Part shown: positions 8,485 through 17,685 of the stretch, in pieces
How positions within the stretch are numbered: position 1 is the stretch's first letter
How the letters are laid out: every line of letters begins with the position of its first letter
Position numbers and translations under genes: made by a program
The notes under the pieces: model-generated
Told to the model about the DNA's origin: nothing
The model's database searches: none
What the model saw: the letters and a program-made list of their open reading frames with translations, nothing else
NCBI RefSeq assembly: GCF_000230895.2
Contig: NC_016604.1
Span: forward strand, 4,898,001 to 4,962,000
Direction: 5' to 3'
From: Mycolicibacterium rhodesiae NBB3
Lineage (GTDB): Bacteria; Actinomycetota; Actinomycetes; Mycobacteriales; Mycobacteriaceae
DNA: 64,000 bases

Positions 8485-8790
8485 ATGGACATCATCGCGA
8501 CTACCCAATTCCTTTCAGAACGGTCCACCACGCTCACCAGTGTCGGCTGGATCGGCTACATCATCATCGGGGCGCTCGCCGGCTGGATCGCCGGAAAGAT
8601 CGTCTCGGGCAGGGGATCCGGGATCCTGATGAACATCGTGATCGGTGTCATCGGCGCCTTGATCGGTGGTTTCCTCCTGAGCTTCTGGTTCGACACCGCC
8701 GAGGGGGGTTGGTGGTTCACCTTCTTCACCGCGATCCTCGGGTCGGTCATCCTGCTGTGGCTCGTCGGCCTGGTGCAGAAGAAGACCTAG
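8485..8790 (+). CDS. GlsB/YeaQ/YmgE-family membrane protein (Rv1861-like)
   Basis: A 101-residue integral membrane protein with three hydrophobic segments. The family signature is GYIIIGALAGWIAGKIV followed by GSGILMNIVIGVIGALIGGFL. Such proteins are often labelled transglycosylase-associated, but no enzyme activity is established; general stress responses are typical for the family. A GGAG site precedes the ATG. It sits between apa and adhA as Rv1861 does in M. tuberculosis. Confidence 0.9.
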   Translation: MDIIATTQFLSERSTTLTSVGWIGYIIIGALAGWIAGKIVSGRGSGILMNIVIGVIGALIGGFLLSFWFDTAEGGWWFTFFTAILGSVILLWLVGLVQKKT

Positions 8791-8802
8791 CGCCACTCTT
8801 GC

Positions 8803-9828
8803 GTGGTGAGCACCCAGACTATGAGGGCGTGGCGGGTTCGTCGGCCAGGTCCGATGAGCACCCGTCCACTGGAGCACGTCACTGCCGATGTGCCGAGGCC
8901 GGGACCGGGCGAGTTACTCGTCGCAGTGCGGGCATGTGGCGTGTGCCGCACCGACCTGCACGTCGCAGAGGGTGATCTGCCGGTGCACCGGCAAGGGGTG
9001 ATCCCGGGTCACGAGGTCGTCGGCGAAGTCGTCGAAGTGGGTCCCCAGGAAACGCCGGGTGCTGGGTTCGCGGTCGGCGACCGGGTCGGAATCGCATGGC
9101 TCCGACACACCTGTGGGCGGTGCAAGTTCTGCGAGAGCGGCAAAGAAAACCTGTGCGCACAGTCTCGTTACACCGGGTGGGACGCCGACGGCGGATATGC
9201 GGAATTCGCCACTGTGCCAGCCGCTTACGCGCATTCACTGCCGGATCTGTACTCCGACACCGAGTTGGCGCCATTGCTGTGCGCCGGCATCATCGGCTAT
9301 CGCGCGCTGTTGCGCGCCGAACTGCCCGCGGGCGGACGGCTCGGCATCTACGGGTTCGGCGGAAGTGCGCACTTGACCGCGCAGGTCGCGCTCGCACAGG
9401 GGGCCGAGGTCCACGTGATGACGCGCGGGGAGAAAGCCAGGGACCTGGCGTCGGCGCTGGGGGCGGCATCGGTGCAGGGCGCATATGACCGTCCGCCGGT
9501 CGCACTGGACTCCGCGATTCTCTTCGCACCTGTCGGTGATCTGGTGCTTCCCGCCCTGGAGGCGCTCGACCGCGGCGGCACGTTGGCCGTCGCGGGGATC
9601 CACCTGTCCGACATTCCGCCGATGAACTATCAGCGTCACCTTTTTCAGGAGCGCCAGGTGCGGTCGGTGGCATCCAACACCCGAGCCGACGCTCGCGAAT
9701 TCCTCTCCTTCGCCGGCCGTCACCACCTCGAGGTGACCAGTCCGCAGTACCCGCTCGCCCGCGCTGACGATGCACTCGCCGACCTCGGCGCGGGCCGGAT
9801 CTCCGGCGCGGCGGTGCTGGTGGTCTAG
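8803..9828 (+). CDS. adhA: Zinc-binding alcohol dehydrogenase (AdhA-like)
   Basis: A cytoplasmic medium-chain NAD(P)-dependent alcohol dehydrogenase. Zinc ligands are visible: catalytic C/H in CGVCRTDLH and GHEVVGEV, and the structural-zinc cysteines in CGRCKFCESGKENLC. The nucleotide-binding segment is LGIYGFGGSAHLTAQVA (GxGxxG-like). I give the GTG at 8803 (341 residues), but the ATG at 8821 (MRAWRVRRPGP) is a good alternative because neither start has a strong ribosome site. It begins 12 bp after the GlsB-like gene and ends overlapping the stop of the convergent hypothetical gene by 4 bp. Position matches Rv1862. Confidence 0.9.
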   Translation: MVSTQTMRAWRVRRPGPMSTRPLEHVTADVPRPGPGELLVAVRACGVCRTDLHVAEGDLPVHRQGVIPGHEVVGEVVEVGPQETPGAGFAVGDRVGIAWLRHTCGRCKFCESGKENLCAQSRYTGWDADGGYAEFATVPAAYAHSLPDLYSDTELAPLLCAGIIGYRALLRAELPAGGRLGIYGFGGSAHLTAQVALAQGAEVHVMTRGEKARDLASALGAASVQGAYDRPPVALDSAILFAPVGDLVLPALEALDRGGTLAVAGIHLSDIPPMNYQRHLFQERQVRSVASNTRADAREFLSFAGRHHLEVTSPQYPLARADDALADLGAGRISGAAVLVV

Positions 9829-10307
9829 AGCGCGGCCAGTGCCGCGCCGAGTCGGCCCCTCAGGTCACCGCGCCCGTAGCGGTACATCGGACCCGTTCCG
9901 TCGCTGAGGATCTGGCGCAACCGTGCCATTCCGCGCGCGCTCACCGGACCGGGGGAGTGCAGCCGCAGCGTGACCGCGTCGATCATGTCCCCGGCCGCGG
10001 TGATGTTCGGTACGTGCAGGGGCACGCGGGACGACAAGAGGAGTCCGCGACCGCGGGCATCGGCCGCCGCAGTGCGCAGTGATCGTGCGATGGTCTCCCG
10101 TTCGGCCGTCGAGACCAGGCGTGCCTCATGAGCGGCCTGCGCACTGCCTGCCGCAGCGGGCACCCCGACGGCGATCAGTCGATCGAGCCGATCTGCGCGC
10201 AGCCGGGCCATCAGTTGCGACACCAGTGACGGCCGGGGCATCGGCTCCCGCCGGCTGGTGTCGGTCGTCGTGGGAAGCGCAGCGGCCTCAACATCGTTGT
10301 CAGCCAT
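9825..10307 (-). CDS. Hypothetical protein
   Basis: I do not recognise this 160-residue protein. It begins MADNDVEAAALPTT and has an Ala/Arg-rich helical body (SLVSQLMARLRADRLDRLIA, AERETIARSLRTAAADARGRG) and a C-terminal segment PVSARGMARLRQILSDGTGP with no signal peptide or membrane helix. The ATG at 10307 has GAGG 9 bp upstream; the TTG at 10316 would be a poorer start. It is divergent from the CGNR regulator gene and might share its control region. Confidence 0.7.
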   Translation of the reverse strand: MADNDVEAAALPTTTDTSRREPMPRPSLVSQLMARLRADRLDRLIAVGVPAAAGSAQAAHEARLVSTAERETIARSLRTAAADARGRGLLLSSRVPLHVPNITAAGDMIDAVTLRLHSPGPVSARGMARLRQILSDGTGPMYRYGRGDLRGRLGAALAAL

Positions 10308-10367
10308 GATTATCAACCTCTTTGCCGTGTTCGGCCTCGTTTTCGTGACTGGCTATCAAGCTACAAC

Positions 10368-10381
10368 GGTCATGCATGACC
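10368..10381. promoter_or_regulatory. 14-bp perfect palindrome, candidate operator of the divergent pair
   Basis: GGTCATGCATGACC is a perfect palindrome that overlaps the annotated ATG of the CGNR gene. A further GGTCATG half-site lies at about 10398-10404, over the next in-frame ATG (10403). Placement suggests an autoregulatory site; if so, translation probably starts at 10403. Confidence 0.45.
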
Positions 10382-11014
10382 AGTCAAGTTGATATACCGG
10401 TCATGGATGAATACGATGAGCGCGTGGTTGCCGAACCGACGCGGTGGCTCGCCGACGAGGAGTCCAAGCCGGCTCCTGAACCGCTGCTGCGCATTCAGGC
10501 ACTCGTCAACACCGTCGAGCTGCCCACGGGTCCGGATCGACTCGCCGATCCCGACGACGCCCGACCATGGCTGATCGACAACGGACTGATGGCTGCCGAG
10601 GCCTATTTGAGCGACGCCGATCTGCAGCTGCTGCGTGATGTTCGCGAGGCGTTGCGCGCGGTCCTGGTGCGCAACAGCGGTGGGCCCGCGCCGACCGAGG
10701 CGCAGTGCAAGCCGCTTCGTACCGTGGCCGCGGGTGGCGTCGCGCGCGCCGAGGTCGACGCCGACGGGAACGTCGGGCTCGTGGCGGCCGGCGATTCGGT
10801 GCCCGAACGGCTGGTCGACCTCCTGCTGATCATGCGCGACGCACAGCGGCACGGTAGTTGGGCGCGGTTGAAGGTCTGTGGGAACGACGAGTGCCGGTGG
10901 GCGTTCTACGACAGATCGCGCAACCACGGCGGCACATGGTGCGAGATGTCGTCGTGCGGCAACAAGCTCAAGAACCGCGAGTTTCGTGCACGCCGCAAAA
11001 AGGCGAACCGCTGA
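10376..11014 (+). CDS. CGNR zinc-finger protein with ABATE domain, probable regulator
   Basis: A 212-residue protein of the actinobacterial CGNR family. The N-terminal about 150 residues form the ABATE-type domain (family block LVNTVELPTGPDRLADPDDARPW without its quoted middle being strictly conserved), and the C-terminus carries the zinc finger: CGNDECRWAFYDRSRNHGG, then WCEMSSCGNKLKNREFRARR, with four Cys and the CGN(R/K) signature. These proteins are predicted to bind DNA and act as stress or metabolic regulators. Start is uncertain between 10376 and 10403 because a palindrome overlaps the first ATG. Confidence 0.85.
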   Translation: MTSQVDIPVMDEYDERVVAEPTRWLADEESKPAPEPLLRIQALVNTVELPTGPDRLADPDDARPWLIDNGLMAAEAYLSDADLQLLRDVREALRAVLVRNSGGPAPTEAQCKPLRTVAAGGVARAEVDADGNVGLVAAGDSVPERLVDLLLIMRDAQRHGSWARLKVCGNDECRWAFYDRSRNHGGTWCEMSSCGNKLKNREFRARRKKANR

Positions 11015-11041
11015 CGTCGTCGGCGACGCGATCGACGTCAG

Positions 11042-11803
11042 TCAGGTCGAAAGATGCCACACGAGAGCGGCGGCCAACGCACCCAGACCGTTGAGCGACC
11101 AGTGCAACGCGATCGGCGCGATCAGGCTCCCGCTGCGCCGCCGCAGCCAGGTGAACACGAATCCGGCGAACGCGGTGGCCGCCACTGCAAGCACGACCCC
11201 GGCTACGGTGCCGAGCAGGCCGCCGCCGAACAAGCGCGTGAAACCGACATTACTGCTGGTAAGGCCGAATGAGGTGGCGATGTGCCACAGGCCGAAGAGC
11301 AACGAGCCGGCCGCCGCCACGCCGCGGAAACCCCACGCGCGGTCCAGAGCGCCGTGCAGGACCCCGCGGAATGCCAGCTCTTCGGGGATCACCGTCTGCA
11401 GCGGAATGATGATCATCGACGCAACCAACGCACCGGAGATCGTGGCGTAGTTGTTGTTCATGAACATCGGTCGGGTCCACGGCAGCAGCGCGCCGAGCGC
11501 GATCACCGAGAGCACGAGCCCGACGGCAGCCACGGCATAGCCCGCACCCGATTTCCAGTGCTCCCTGCCGAGGCCCAACTCGGTCCAGCCCAGACCACGC
11601 GCTCGCACGAGCACCAGCAGTCCGACAGCGGCGGCCGGCACCGTCGCGATGCTGGCCCACGGGGTCGTGAAGTGCGCGACGACATTGGTGAGGGCAAGGA
11701 CGACGACGACGACGGCGATGTCGGCATAGATACGGAAATGGTGGAGCGCAGACAATTGGTCGGTCAGCGGGTGCGGCTCGGCTACCACGGCTTGATCGGA
11801 CAC
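11042..11803 (-). CDS. CPBP-family intramembrane metalloprotease (Rv1863c-like)
   Basis: A polytopic membrane protein of the CAAX-protease/bacteriocin-processing (Abi) family. The conserved motifs of the intramembrane glutamic protease are all visible: EELAFRGVLHG (EExxxR), FGLWHIATS (FxxxH) and HWSLNGLG (HxxxN). About seven hydrophobic segments surround them. I start at GTG 11803 (VSDQAVVAEPH, 253 residues), matching the length I recall for Rv1863c; the frame stays open upstream to 11983 but would then run into the phosphoketolase gene. It diverges from phosphoketolase across about 160 bp. Confidence 0.85.
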   Translation of the reverse strand: MSDQAVVAEPHPLTDQLSALHHFRIYADIAVVVVVLALTNVVAHFTTPWASIATVPAAAVGLLVLVRARGLGWTELGLGREHWKSGAGYAVAAVGLVLSVIALGALLPWTRPMFMNNNYATISGALVASMIIIPLQTVIPEELAFRGVLHGALDRAWGFRGVAAAGSLLFGLWHIATSFGLTSSNVGFTRLFGGGLLGTVAGVVLAVAATAFAGFVFTWLRRRSGSLIAPIALHWSLNGLGALAAALVWHLST

Positions 11804-11963
11804 GATCGGCGATTCTACCGGTTGTCGCTGAGCATTCGCTGAGACAGCAAAAGCGGTCGTCGGTTGCGCAGCGGTGAACAACTCGCGCACGCCGGGCGCG
11901 ACGTGAGTCGCAAGCGTTTGATGGGTATGCGAAACCCGACCGTGACGCGACAGGAGCACCGCG

Positions 11964-14429
11964 ATGACCACAGTGGCGCACAACTGGCATTCCGCCGAAA
12001 CGCACTCGCTGAGCGACGAGACGCTTGCTCAGATCGACGGCTGGTGGCGTGCCGCCAACTACCTCTCGGTCGGCCAGATCTATCTGCTCGCCAACCCGCT
12101 GCTGCACACGCCGCTGTCGCGGGACGACGTCAAACCCCGTCTGCTCGGGCACTGGGGGACCACTCCGGGCCTGAACTTCCTGTACGCCCACCTCAACCGA
12201 GTCATCAAGGAGCGGGAGCAGTCGACGATCTACATCACCGGACCGGGCCACGGCGGTCCCGGCTTGGTGGCCAATGCCTACCTCGACGGGACCTACTCGG
12301 AGGTGTACTCCGACGTCACGCAGGACACCGAGGGGATACGTCGGCTGTTCCGCCAGTTCTCCTTCCCCGGCGGCATACCGTCGCACGTCGCGCCGGAGAC
12401 GCCGGGCTCCATCCACGAGGGTGGCGAGCTCGGCTATGCCCTGTCGCATGCGTACGGTGCCGCGTTCGACAATCCGGACCTCCTCGTCGCCGCAGTCGTC
12501 GGTGACGGTGAGGCCGAGACGGGTGCGCTGGCGACGAGTTGGCACTCGAACAAGTTCATCAACCCGGCCAAAGACGGTGTGGTGCTGCCGATCCTGCATC
12601 TCAACGGGTTCAAGATCGCCAATCCATCGGTGCTGGACCGCATACCGACCGATGAGCTTCGAAGTCTGATGATCGGCTACGGCCACAACCCGTATTTCTT
12701 CGAAGCCAGCGAGGACGAGGATGTCGCCGACGTGCATCGGCGGTTCGCCTCGTTGCTCGATGAGGTGCTCAACGAGATCTCGGGGATCAAGGCCAACGCC
12801 GCCGAGCGTGACGAACGGCGGCCGACATGGCCGATGATCGTCTTCCGCACGCCGAAGGGGTGGACGGGTCCCGACTACATCGACGGCAAGAAGACCACGG
12901 GATCGTGGCGGGCGCATCAGGTCCCCCTGGCCAGCGCGCGCGACACCCCCGAACATCTGAAGGTGCTCGCCGACTGGTTGGGTTCGTATCGGCCCGACGA
13001 ACTCTTCGACGCGGACGGCAGACTCGACCCCGCCATCTCCGAACTCGCACCCCAGGGCGCGCTGCGGATGAGTGACAACCCGCACGCCAACGGCGGGATG
13101 CTGTTGAAAGACTTGCGGCTGCCCGACTTTCGGAAATTCGGCGTGGACGTACCCGCCCCGGGCGCGACCATCGCCGAGGCGACCAAGGTGCTCGGCCAGT
13201 GGCTCACCGAAGTGATTCGGCTCAACCCCGACAACTTCCGGATCTTCGGCCCGGACGAGACCGCGTCGAATCGTCTCCAACCGGTGTTCGATGCGACCGC
13301 CAAACAGTGGAACGCGGACTTCGTCGGCCCGGAGGTGGACGAGCATCTCGCCCGCGCCGGACGGGTTGTCGAGATGCTTTCCGAACATCAGTGCCAGGGG
13401 TGGCTGGAGGGATATCTGCTGACCGGCAGGCACGGCCTGTTCAACTGCTACGAGGCGTTCATCCACATTGTCGACTCGATGGTCAACCAGCACGCGAAGT
13501 GGCTCAAGGTGACCAACCACATACCCTGGCGCAGGCCCATCGCCAGCCTGAACTATCTTCTGTCAAGCCATGTCTGGCGCCAGGATCACAACGGCTTCAG
13601 CCATCAGGATCCCGGCTTCATCGATCACGTGGTCAACAAGAAAGCCGAAATCGTCCGGGTCTATCTACCGCCGGACGCAAACACGCTGCTGTCCACCTAC
13701 GACCATTGCCTGCGCTCCCGCCAGTACGTGAATGTGGTGGTGGCCGGCAAGCAGCCGCATCCGAACTTCCTCACGATGGACGAGGCCGTCGCGCACTGCA
13801 CCAGGGGGTTGGGCATCTGGGAGTGGGCCGGCACTGAAGAACTCGGCACCGATCCCGACGTTGTGATCGCCACCGCCGGGGACGTGCCGACTCTGGAAGG
13901 TCTCGCGGCGGCCGACCTCCTGCGACAGCATCTGCCCGAGCTGAAGGTGCGTTTCGTCAACGTCGTCGACCTGATGCGCCTGCAGGACGACACCGAGCAT
14001 CCGCACGGGTTGTCCAATCGGGCATTCGACGGGATCTTCACCCGCGACAAGCCGGTGATCTTCGCCTATCACGGTTACCCATGGCTGATCCATCGGCTCA
14101 TATACCGCCGCGACGGCGCCAACAACGTGCATGTGCGCGGCTACAAGGAGGAGGGCACCACGACCACACCGTTCGACATGGTCATGCTCAACGACCTCGA
14201 CCGGTTCCACCTGGTGATCGATGTGATCGATCGCGTGCCGTCCCTGCAATCGCGCTGTGCGACGCTGCGCCAGCAGATGGTCGACATGCGGATCGCCGCC
14301 CGTCAATACACCCGCGAGCACGGCGACGACCTTCCCGAGGTGCGCGACTGGGTGTGGCCCGACGCGCGCGAACTGGCGGGCCGGGAGAAGATCAACGCAG
14401 CGGCCGCGACCGGAGGCGACAACGAGTAG
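11964..14429 (+). CDS. xfp: Phosphoketolase (xylulose-5-P/fructose-6-P)
   Basis: A thiamine-diphosphate enzyme that cleaves xylulose 5-phosphate or fructose 6-phosphate with phosphate, giving acetyl phosphate plus glyceraldehyde 3-phosphate or erythrose 4-phosphate. The 821-residue length fits the family (about 790-825). Family blocks seen are LLGHWGTTPGLNFLYAHLNR, ITGPGHGGPGLVANAYL, the ThDP/metal region VVGDGEAETGALATSWH, and SSHVWRQDHNGFSHQDPG, followed by the C-terminal VRGYKEEGTTTTPFDM. No acetate kinase or phosphotransacetylase gene is in the window. It is not in the corresponding part of the M. tuberculosis map as I recall it, so it looks like an insertion or a loss there. Confidence 0.97.
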   Translation: MTTVAHNWHSAETHSLSDETLAQIDGWWRAANYLSVGQIYLLANPLLHTPLSRDDVKPRLLGHWGTTPGLNFLYAHLNRVIKEREQSTIYITGPGHGGPGLVANAYLDGTYSEVYSDVTQDTEGIRRLFRQFSFPGGIPSHVAPETPGSIHEGGELGYALSHAYGAAFDNPDLLVAAVVGDGEAETGALATSWHSNKFINPAKDGVVLPILHLNGFKIANPSVLDRIPTDELRSLMIGYGHNPYFFEASEDEDVADVHRRFASLLDEVLNEISGIKANAAERDERRPTWPMIVFRTPKGWTGPDYIDGKKTTGSWRAHQVPLASARDTPEHLKVLADWLGSYRPDELFDADGRLDPAISELAPQGALRMSDNPHANGGMLLKDLRLPDFRKFGVDVPAPGATIAEATKVLGQWLTEVIRLNPDNFRIFGPDETASNRLQPVFDATAKQWNADFVGPEVDEHLARAGRVVEMLSEHQCQGWLEGYLLTGRHGLFNCYEAFIHIVDSMVNQHAKWLKVTNHIPWRRPIASLNYLLSSHVWRQDHNGFSHQDPGFIDHVVNKKAEIVRVYLPPDANTLLSTYDHCLRSRQYVNVVVAGKQPHPNFLTMDEAVAHCTRGLGIWEWAGTEELGTDPDVVIATAGDVPTLEGLAAADLLRQHLPELKVRFVNVVDLMRLQDDTEHPHGLSNRAFDGIFTRDKPVIFAYHGYPWLIHRLIYRRDGANNVHVRGYKEEGTTTTPFDMVMLNDLDRFHLVIDVIDRVPSLQSRCATLRQQMVDMRIAARQYTREHGDDLPEVRDWVWPDARELAGREKINAAAATGGDNE

Positions 14430-14458
14430 GCGCGATCGCACGCACTACCCTGTCGGTC

Positions 14459-15334
14459 GTGCTGGGATTCGCGGTGCCGCAATACGGAGTTGCGGCCAAC
14501 GCTGAGCTGGCCCGCTTCGCCTCGACCGCCGAACAACTCGGCGCCGACAGCCTGTGGGTCGGTGACCGGCTGCTCGCGGCCGTCGCACCCAGCGTCGGAT
14601 ACGCGGGCAAGGACACCATCCCCGAGCAGTTCCGCACCGGTATCGACCCGTTCATCGCGTTGGCAGTGGCGGCGACCGCGACCACCCGAGTTCGCCTCGG
14701 CGCCAGCGTCTTCGTCGCACCGTGGTACCCACCGGTTCAACTGGCTCGGCAGCTGACCAGCTTGGATGTGATCAGCGGCGGCCGCCTGCTGCCCGGCTTC
14801 GGCATTGGCTGGTCACCGGAGGAATACCAGGCAGCCGGGGCGCCGTTTCGCCGCCGAGGCGCCCAGCTCGACGAGTTGCTGGATGCGCTGGACCGGTTGT
14901 GGACGACCAATCCCGTTGCGCACCAGGGTGAACGGTGGTCGATCCCGGAATCCTGGGTGAACCTCAAACCCGTGCAGCAGCCGCGACCGCCGATCTATCT
15001 CGGCGCGTTCACTCCGGCGGGGCTCAAGCGAGTGGGCGAACGCGCCGACGGCTGGACCGGCGTGGTGCAGGTGCCGGGCGGCGTGAGCATCGACATGCTG
15101 GACTGGCAACGGCAGGCGATCGATGCCGCGGCCACAGCGGCGGGACGCGATCCGTCCGCGATCCACACCTACGTGCGGATCAACGTGGCCGAGGGTGCGC
15201 CCGTCGAGCAGGTGGCCGAGGCCGTACAGGCGCTGGCGGCCAACGGTTATCCCGATGCGTTCGTCGACCTGCTCTACGTCGCCACCACCACCGATGCCCA
15301 CCTCGACTGGGTGGAACGGTTGCTGACCCGGTGA
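14459..15334 (+). CDS. LLM-class F420-dependent oxidoreductase
   Basis: A predicted flavin/F420 TIM-barrel oxidoreductase of about 291 residues. Start is GTG 14459 (VLGFAVPQYGVAANAELARF), just inside a much longer open frame that overlaps phosphoketolase and is not real upstream. Typical blocks are GADSLWVGDRLL, RVRLGASVFVAPWYPP, SGGRLLPGFGIGWSPEEYQAAG and RPPIYLGAFTPAGLKR. Its TGA overlaps the GTG of the CoA-transferase gene (GTGA), so it is translationally coupled to a CoA-ester pathway and may act on an acyl-CoA or its precursor; that role is inference. Confidence 0.88.
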   Translation: MLGFAVPQYGVAANAELARFASTAEQLGADSLWVGDRLLAAVAPSVGYAGKDTIPEQFRTGIDPFIALAVAATATTRVRLGASVFVAPWYPPVQLARQLTSLDVISGGRLLPGFGIGWSPEEYQAAGAPFRRRGAQLDELLDALDRLWTTNPVAHQGERWSIPESWVNLKPVQQPRPPIYLGAFTPAGLKRVGERADGWTGVVQVPGGVSIDMLDWQRQAIDAAATAAGRDPSAIHTYVRINVAEGAPVEQVAEAVQALAANGYPDAFVDLLYVATTTDAHLDWVERLLTR

Positions 15335-17685
15335 GCACAGGACTGCTGGCATCTGTGCGGGTACTGGACCTGGGCGGGGCGTCATCCGACGGCGTCGGCC
15401 GACTGTTCGCCGATCTGGGCGCCGACGTCCTCAAGGTCGAAACGCCGAGTGGAAGCGAAGCCCGGCGGGCCCTGCCCGGCGTCGACGGCGCAAGCATCGC
15501 GTTCGCCGTGCACAACGCCAACAAGCGCAGCGCGGTGCTCGATCCCGGCAGCGCCGACGACCGGCAGCGGCTGATCGAGTTGGCCGGTACCGCCGACATC
15601 GTCGTGGACAGCGGCACGCCCGGCACGGCCTCGGCGTTCGGAACATCCTGCGCCGCACTGGCCGACCGGTTCGAACACCTGGTGGCGCTGTCGGTCACCG
15701 ACTTCGGTTCGGCAGGCCCCTACCGTTCGCGCCATGCCACCGACGCCGTCCTGTACGCGATGTCGACCGCGCTGTCACGGACCGGCCCGACGACGGGCCG
15801 GCCGGTCCTGCCGCCCGAAGGCGTGGCGTCGGGGACGGCCGCGGTCCAGGCCGCATGGGCGACGCTGGCGGCCTACTTTCGCCGATTGCGCGACGGCAGA
15901 GGCGATTACATCGACTTCTCGCGCTTTGAAGGTGTACTGCAGTCGCTCGATCCGCCGTTCGGGTCTGAGGGGCAAGCCGCCGTCGGGCAGAAGCCGGCGG
16001 GTGAGCTGTGGCGGGGCCGGCCGCGCAATCAGCACATCTACCCGATCTTTGCGTGCAAGGACGGGCACGTCCGCATCTGCCTGCTATCGCCGCGTCAGTG
16101 GCGTGGAATGCGTGACTGGCTCGGTGAGCCCGAGCAGTTCGCCGACCCCAAGTTCGACACCATCGCGGCGCGCTACGCCGCCTCACGTGAACTCAATGCC
16201 GCGATCGCCGATCTCTTTGCCCCGCAGACGATGGACACGCTGGTCGCAGGCGGCCAGTCACGCGGAGTTCCCGTCGCCGCGGTCCTCACCGCGGCAGAGA
16301 CGTTGACATCGGAGCACTTTCGCGCGGTGGATGCGCTGACCGACGTCACGATCACCGCAGACGTGACGGTGACGGGCCCCGCCGGACCCATCGTCGTCGA
16401 CGGGGTGCATGCCGGATTGGTGCATCCCGCGCCCACGGTGGGTGCCGACGAGTGCGCCTGGGCCAGTGGACCGTCCAGCGTCGAGCCGGCCGACGATGAT
16501 GTCACGCGGCCCTTCGACGGCCTGCGCATCCTCGATCTCGGAGTGATCGTCGCAGGCGGCGAATTGGGCCGGCTGTTCGCCGACCTGGGCGCCGAGGTGA
16601 TCAAGGTGGAAAGCGCCGCGTACCCCGACGGACTCCGTCAGACAGCGCCGGGCATGACTATGAGCCGTTCGTGGGCCTTGACGCACCGCAACGAGAAGAG
16701 CCTCGGCCTCGACCTGCGCCACTCAGAAGGGGCCGTAATCTTCCGTCGGCTGGTCGCCGATGCCGACGCCGTGTTCGCCAACTTCAAACCCGGAACGCTT
16801 GATTCGCTGGGCTTCTCGTACGAGCGTTTGCGGGAGATCAATCCGCGCATCGTGCTCGCGGAGAGCAGCGCGTACGGCGCGACCGGGCCGTGGAGCGACC
16901 GCATGGGATACGGTCCGCTGGTGCGCGCGGCGACAGGTGTCACCTGGCTGTGGACATCGCCGGATGCCGAGCCGGACAAGTTCTATGACGCGACCACCGT
17001 TTACCCCGACCACGTCGCCGCCAGGCTCACCGCGGTTGCAGCGCTGGCCGCGATGATCCGGCGCAAGCACACCGGAACAGGTGCGCACGTGCACATTCCG
17101 CAGGCGGAGGCGGCCGTCAGTCAGCTCGCCACCACCTACGTCGCCGAGGCGGCACGCTCGGCAGGGCTTGCGGTGACCGACGATGATGCCGTCCACGGCG
17201 TCTACCCGTGTACGGGCGAGGACGAATGGTGTGTCATCTCCGTCCGTTCCGACGCCGACCGCGCGAGGCTCGCGAAGGTGATGGGTTGCCACGGCCTCCC
17301 GCGCGAGCGCGCGCCGTTCATCGCTGCCGTCTCGGAGTGGACGGGCACTTTGGACAAAGCAGACGTCACCGAGATCCTGCAGCGCGCAGGCGTTCCCGCC
17401 GGGCCGATGAACCGGGCCGTGGACATACCGTCGGATCCGCAGGTTTCGTCGCGGCAGCTCTACACCGACATGAGGCATCCGCTTTTCGACGCGCCGATGC
17501 TCAGCGAGACCGGACCCGCGCCGTACACGGGTATTCCGGCAGCGGAACTGCACCCCGCGCCGATGTCGGGGGAGCAGACCCGCCAGATATGTGCCGAGGT
17601 GCTCGGATTGAGTACCGACGACACCGATCGGCTCATCGCCGACGGTGTGCTTTTCACTCAGCAAGCTCAACAAGGGAGTCCATGA
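15331..17685 (+). CDS. Two-domain CaiB/BaiF family III CoA-transferase (Rv1866-like)
   Basis: A 784-residue fusion of two complete family III CoA-transferase/racemase domains. Each half opens with the same strand-loop: RVLDLGGASSDGVGRLFADL near residue 9 and RILDLGVIVAGGELGRLFAD near residue 395, each followed by GA(D/E)V(L/I)KVE. The acidic residue of the racemase-type motif is kept in half one (GRGDYIDFSRFEG) but is His in half two (GTGAHVHIPQAEA), suggesting the halves are not equivalent. The likely reaction is CoA transfer between acyl groups or 2-methylacyl-CoA epimerisation. It overlaps the LLM gene upstream (GTGA) and the thiolase-like gene downstream (ATGA). Confidence 0.92.
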   Translation: MSTGLLASVRVLDLGGASSDGVGRLFADLGADVLKVETPSGSEARRALPGVDGASIAFAVHNANKRSAVLDPGSADDRQRLIELAGTADIVVDSGTPGTASAFGTSCAALADRFEHLVALSVTDFGSAGPYRSRHATDAVLYAMSTALSRTGPTTGRPVLPPEGVASGTAAVQAAWATLAAYFRRLRDGRGDYIDFSRFEGVLQSLDPPFGSEGQAAVGQKPAGELWRGRPRNQHIYPIFACKDGHVRICLLSPRQWRGMRDWLGEPEQFADPKFDTIAARYAASRELNAAIADLFAPQTMDTLVAGGQSRGVPVAAVLTAAETLTSEHFRAVDALTDVTITADVTVTGPAGPIVVDGVHAGLVHPAPTVGADECAWASGPSSVEPADDDVTRPFDGLRILDLGVIVAGGELGRLFADLGAEVIKVESAAYPDGLRQTAPGMTMSRSWALTHRNEKSLGLDLRHSEGAVIFRRLVADADAVFANFKPGTLDSLGFSYERLREINPRIVLAESSAYGATGPWSDRMGYGPLVRAATGVTWLWTSPDAEPDKFYDATTVYPDHVAARLTAVAALAAMIRRKHTGTGAHVHIPQAEAAVSQLATTYVAEAARSAGLAVTDDDAVHGVYPCTGEDEWCVISVRSDADRARLAKVMGCHGLPRERAPFIAAVSEWTGTLDKADVTEILQRAGVPAGPMNRAVDIPSDPQVSSRQLYTDMRHPLFDAPMLSETGPAPYTGIPAAELHPAPMSGEQTRQICAEVLGLSTDDTDRLIADGVLFTQQAQQGSP

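Noticed and set aside
11250..13520. Minus-strand open frame of 756 codons opposite phosphoketolase
   Set aside because: Antisense shadow that crosses two real genes; no motif or ribosome site.
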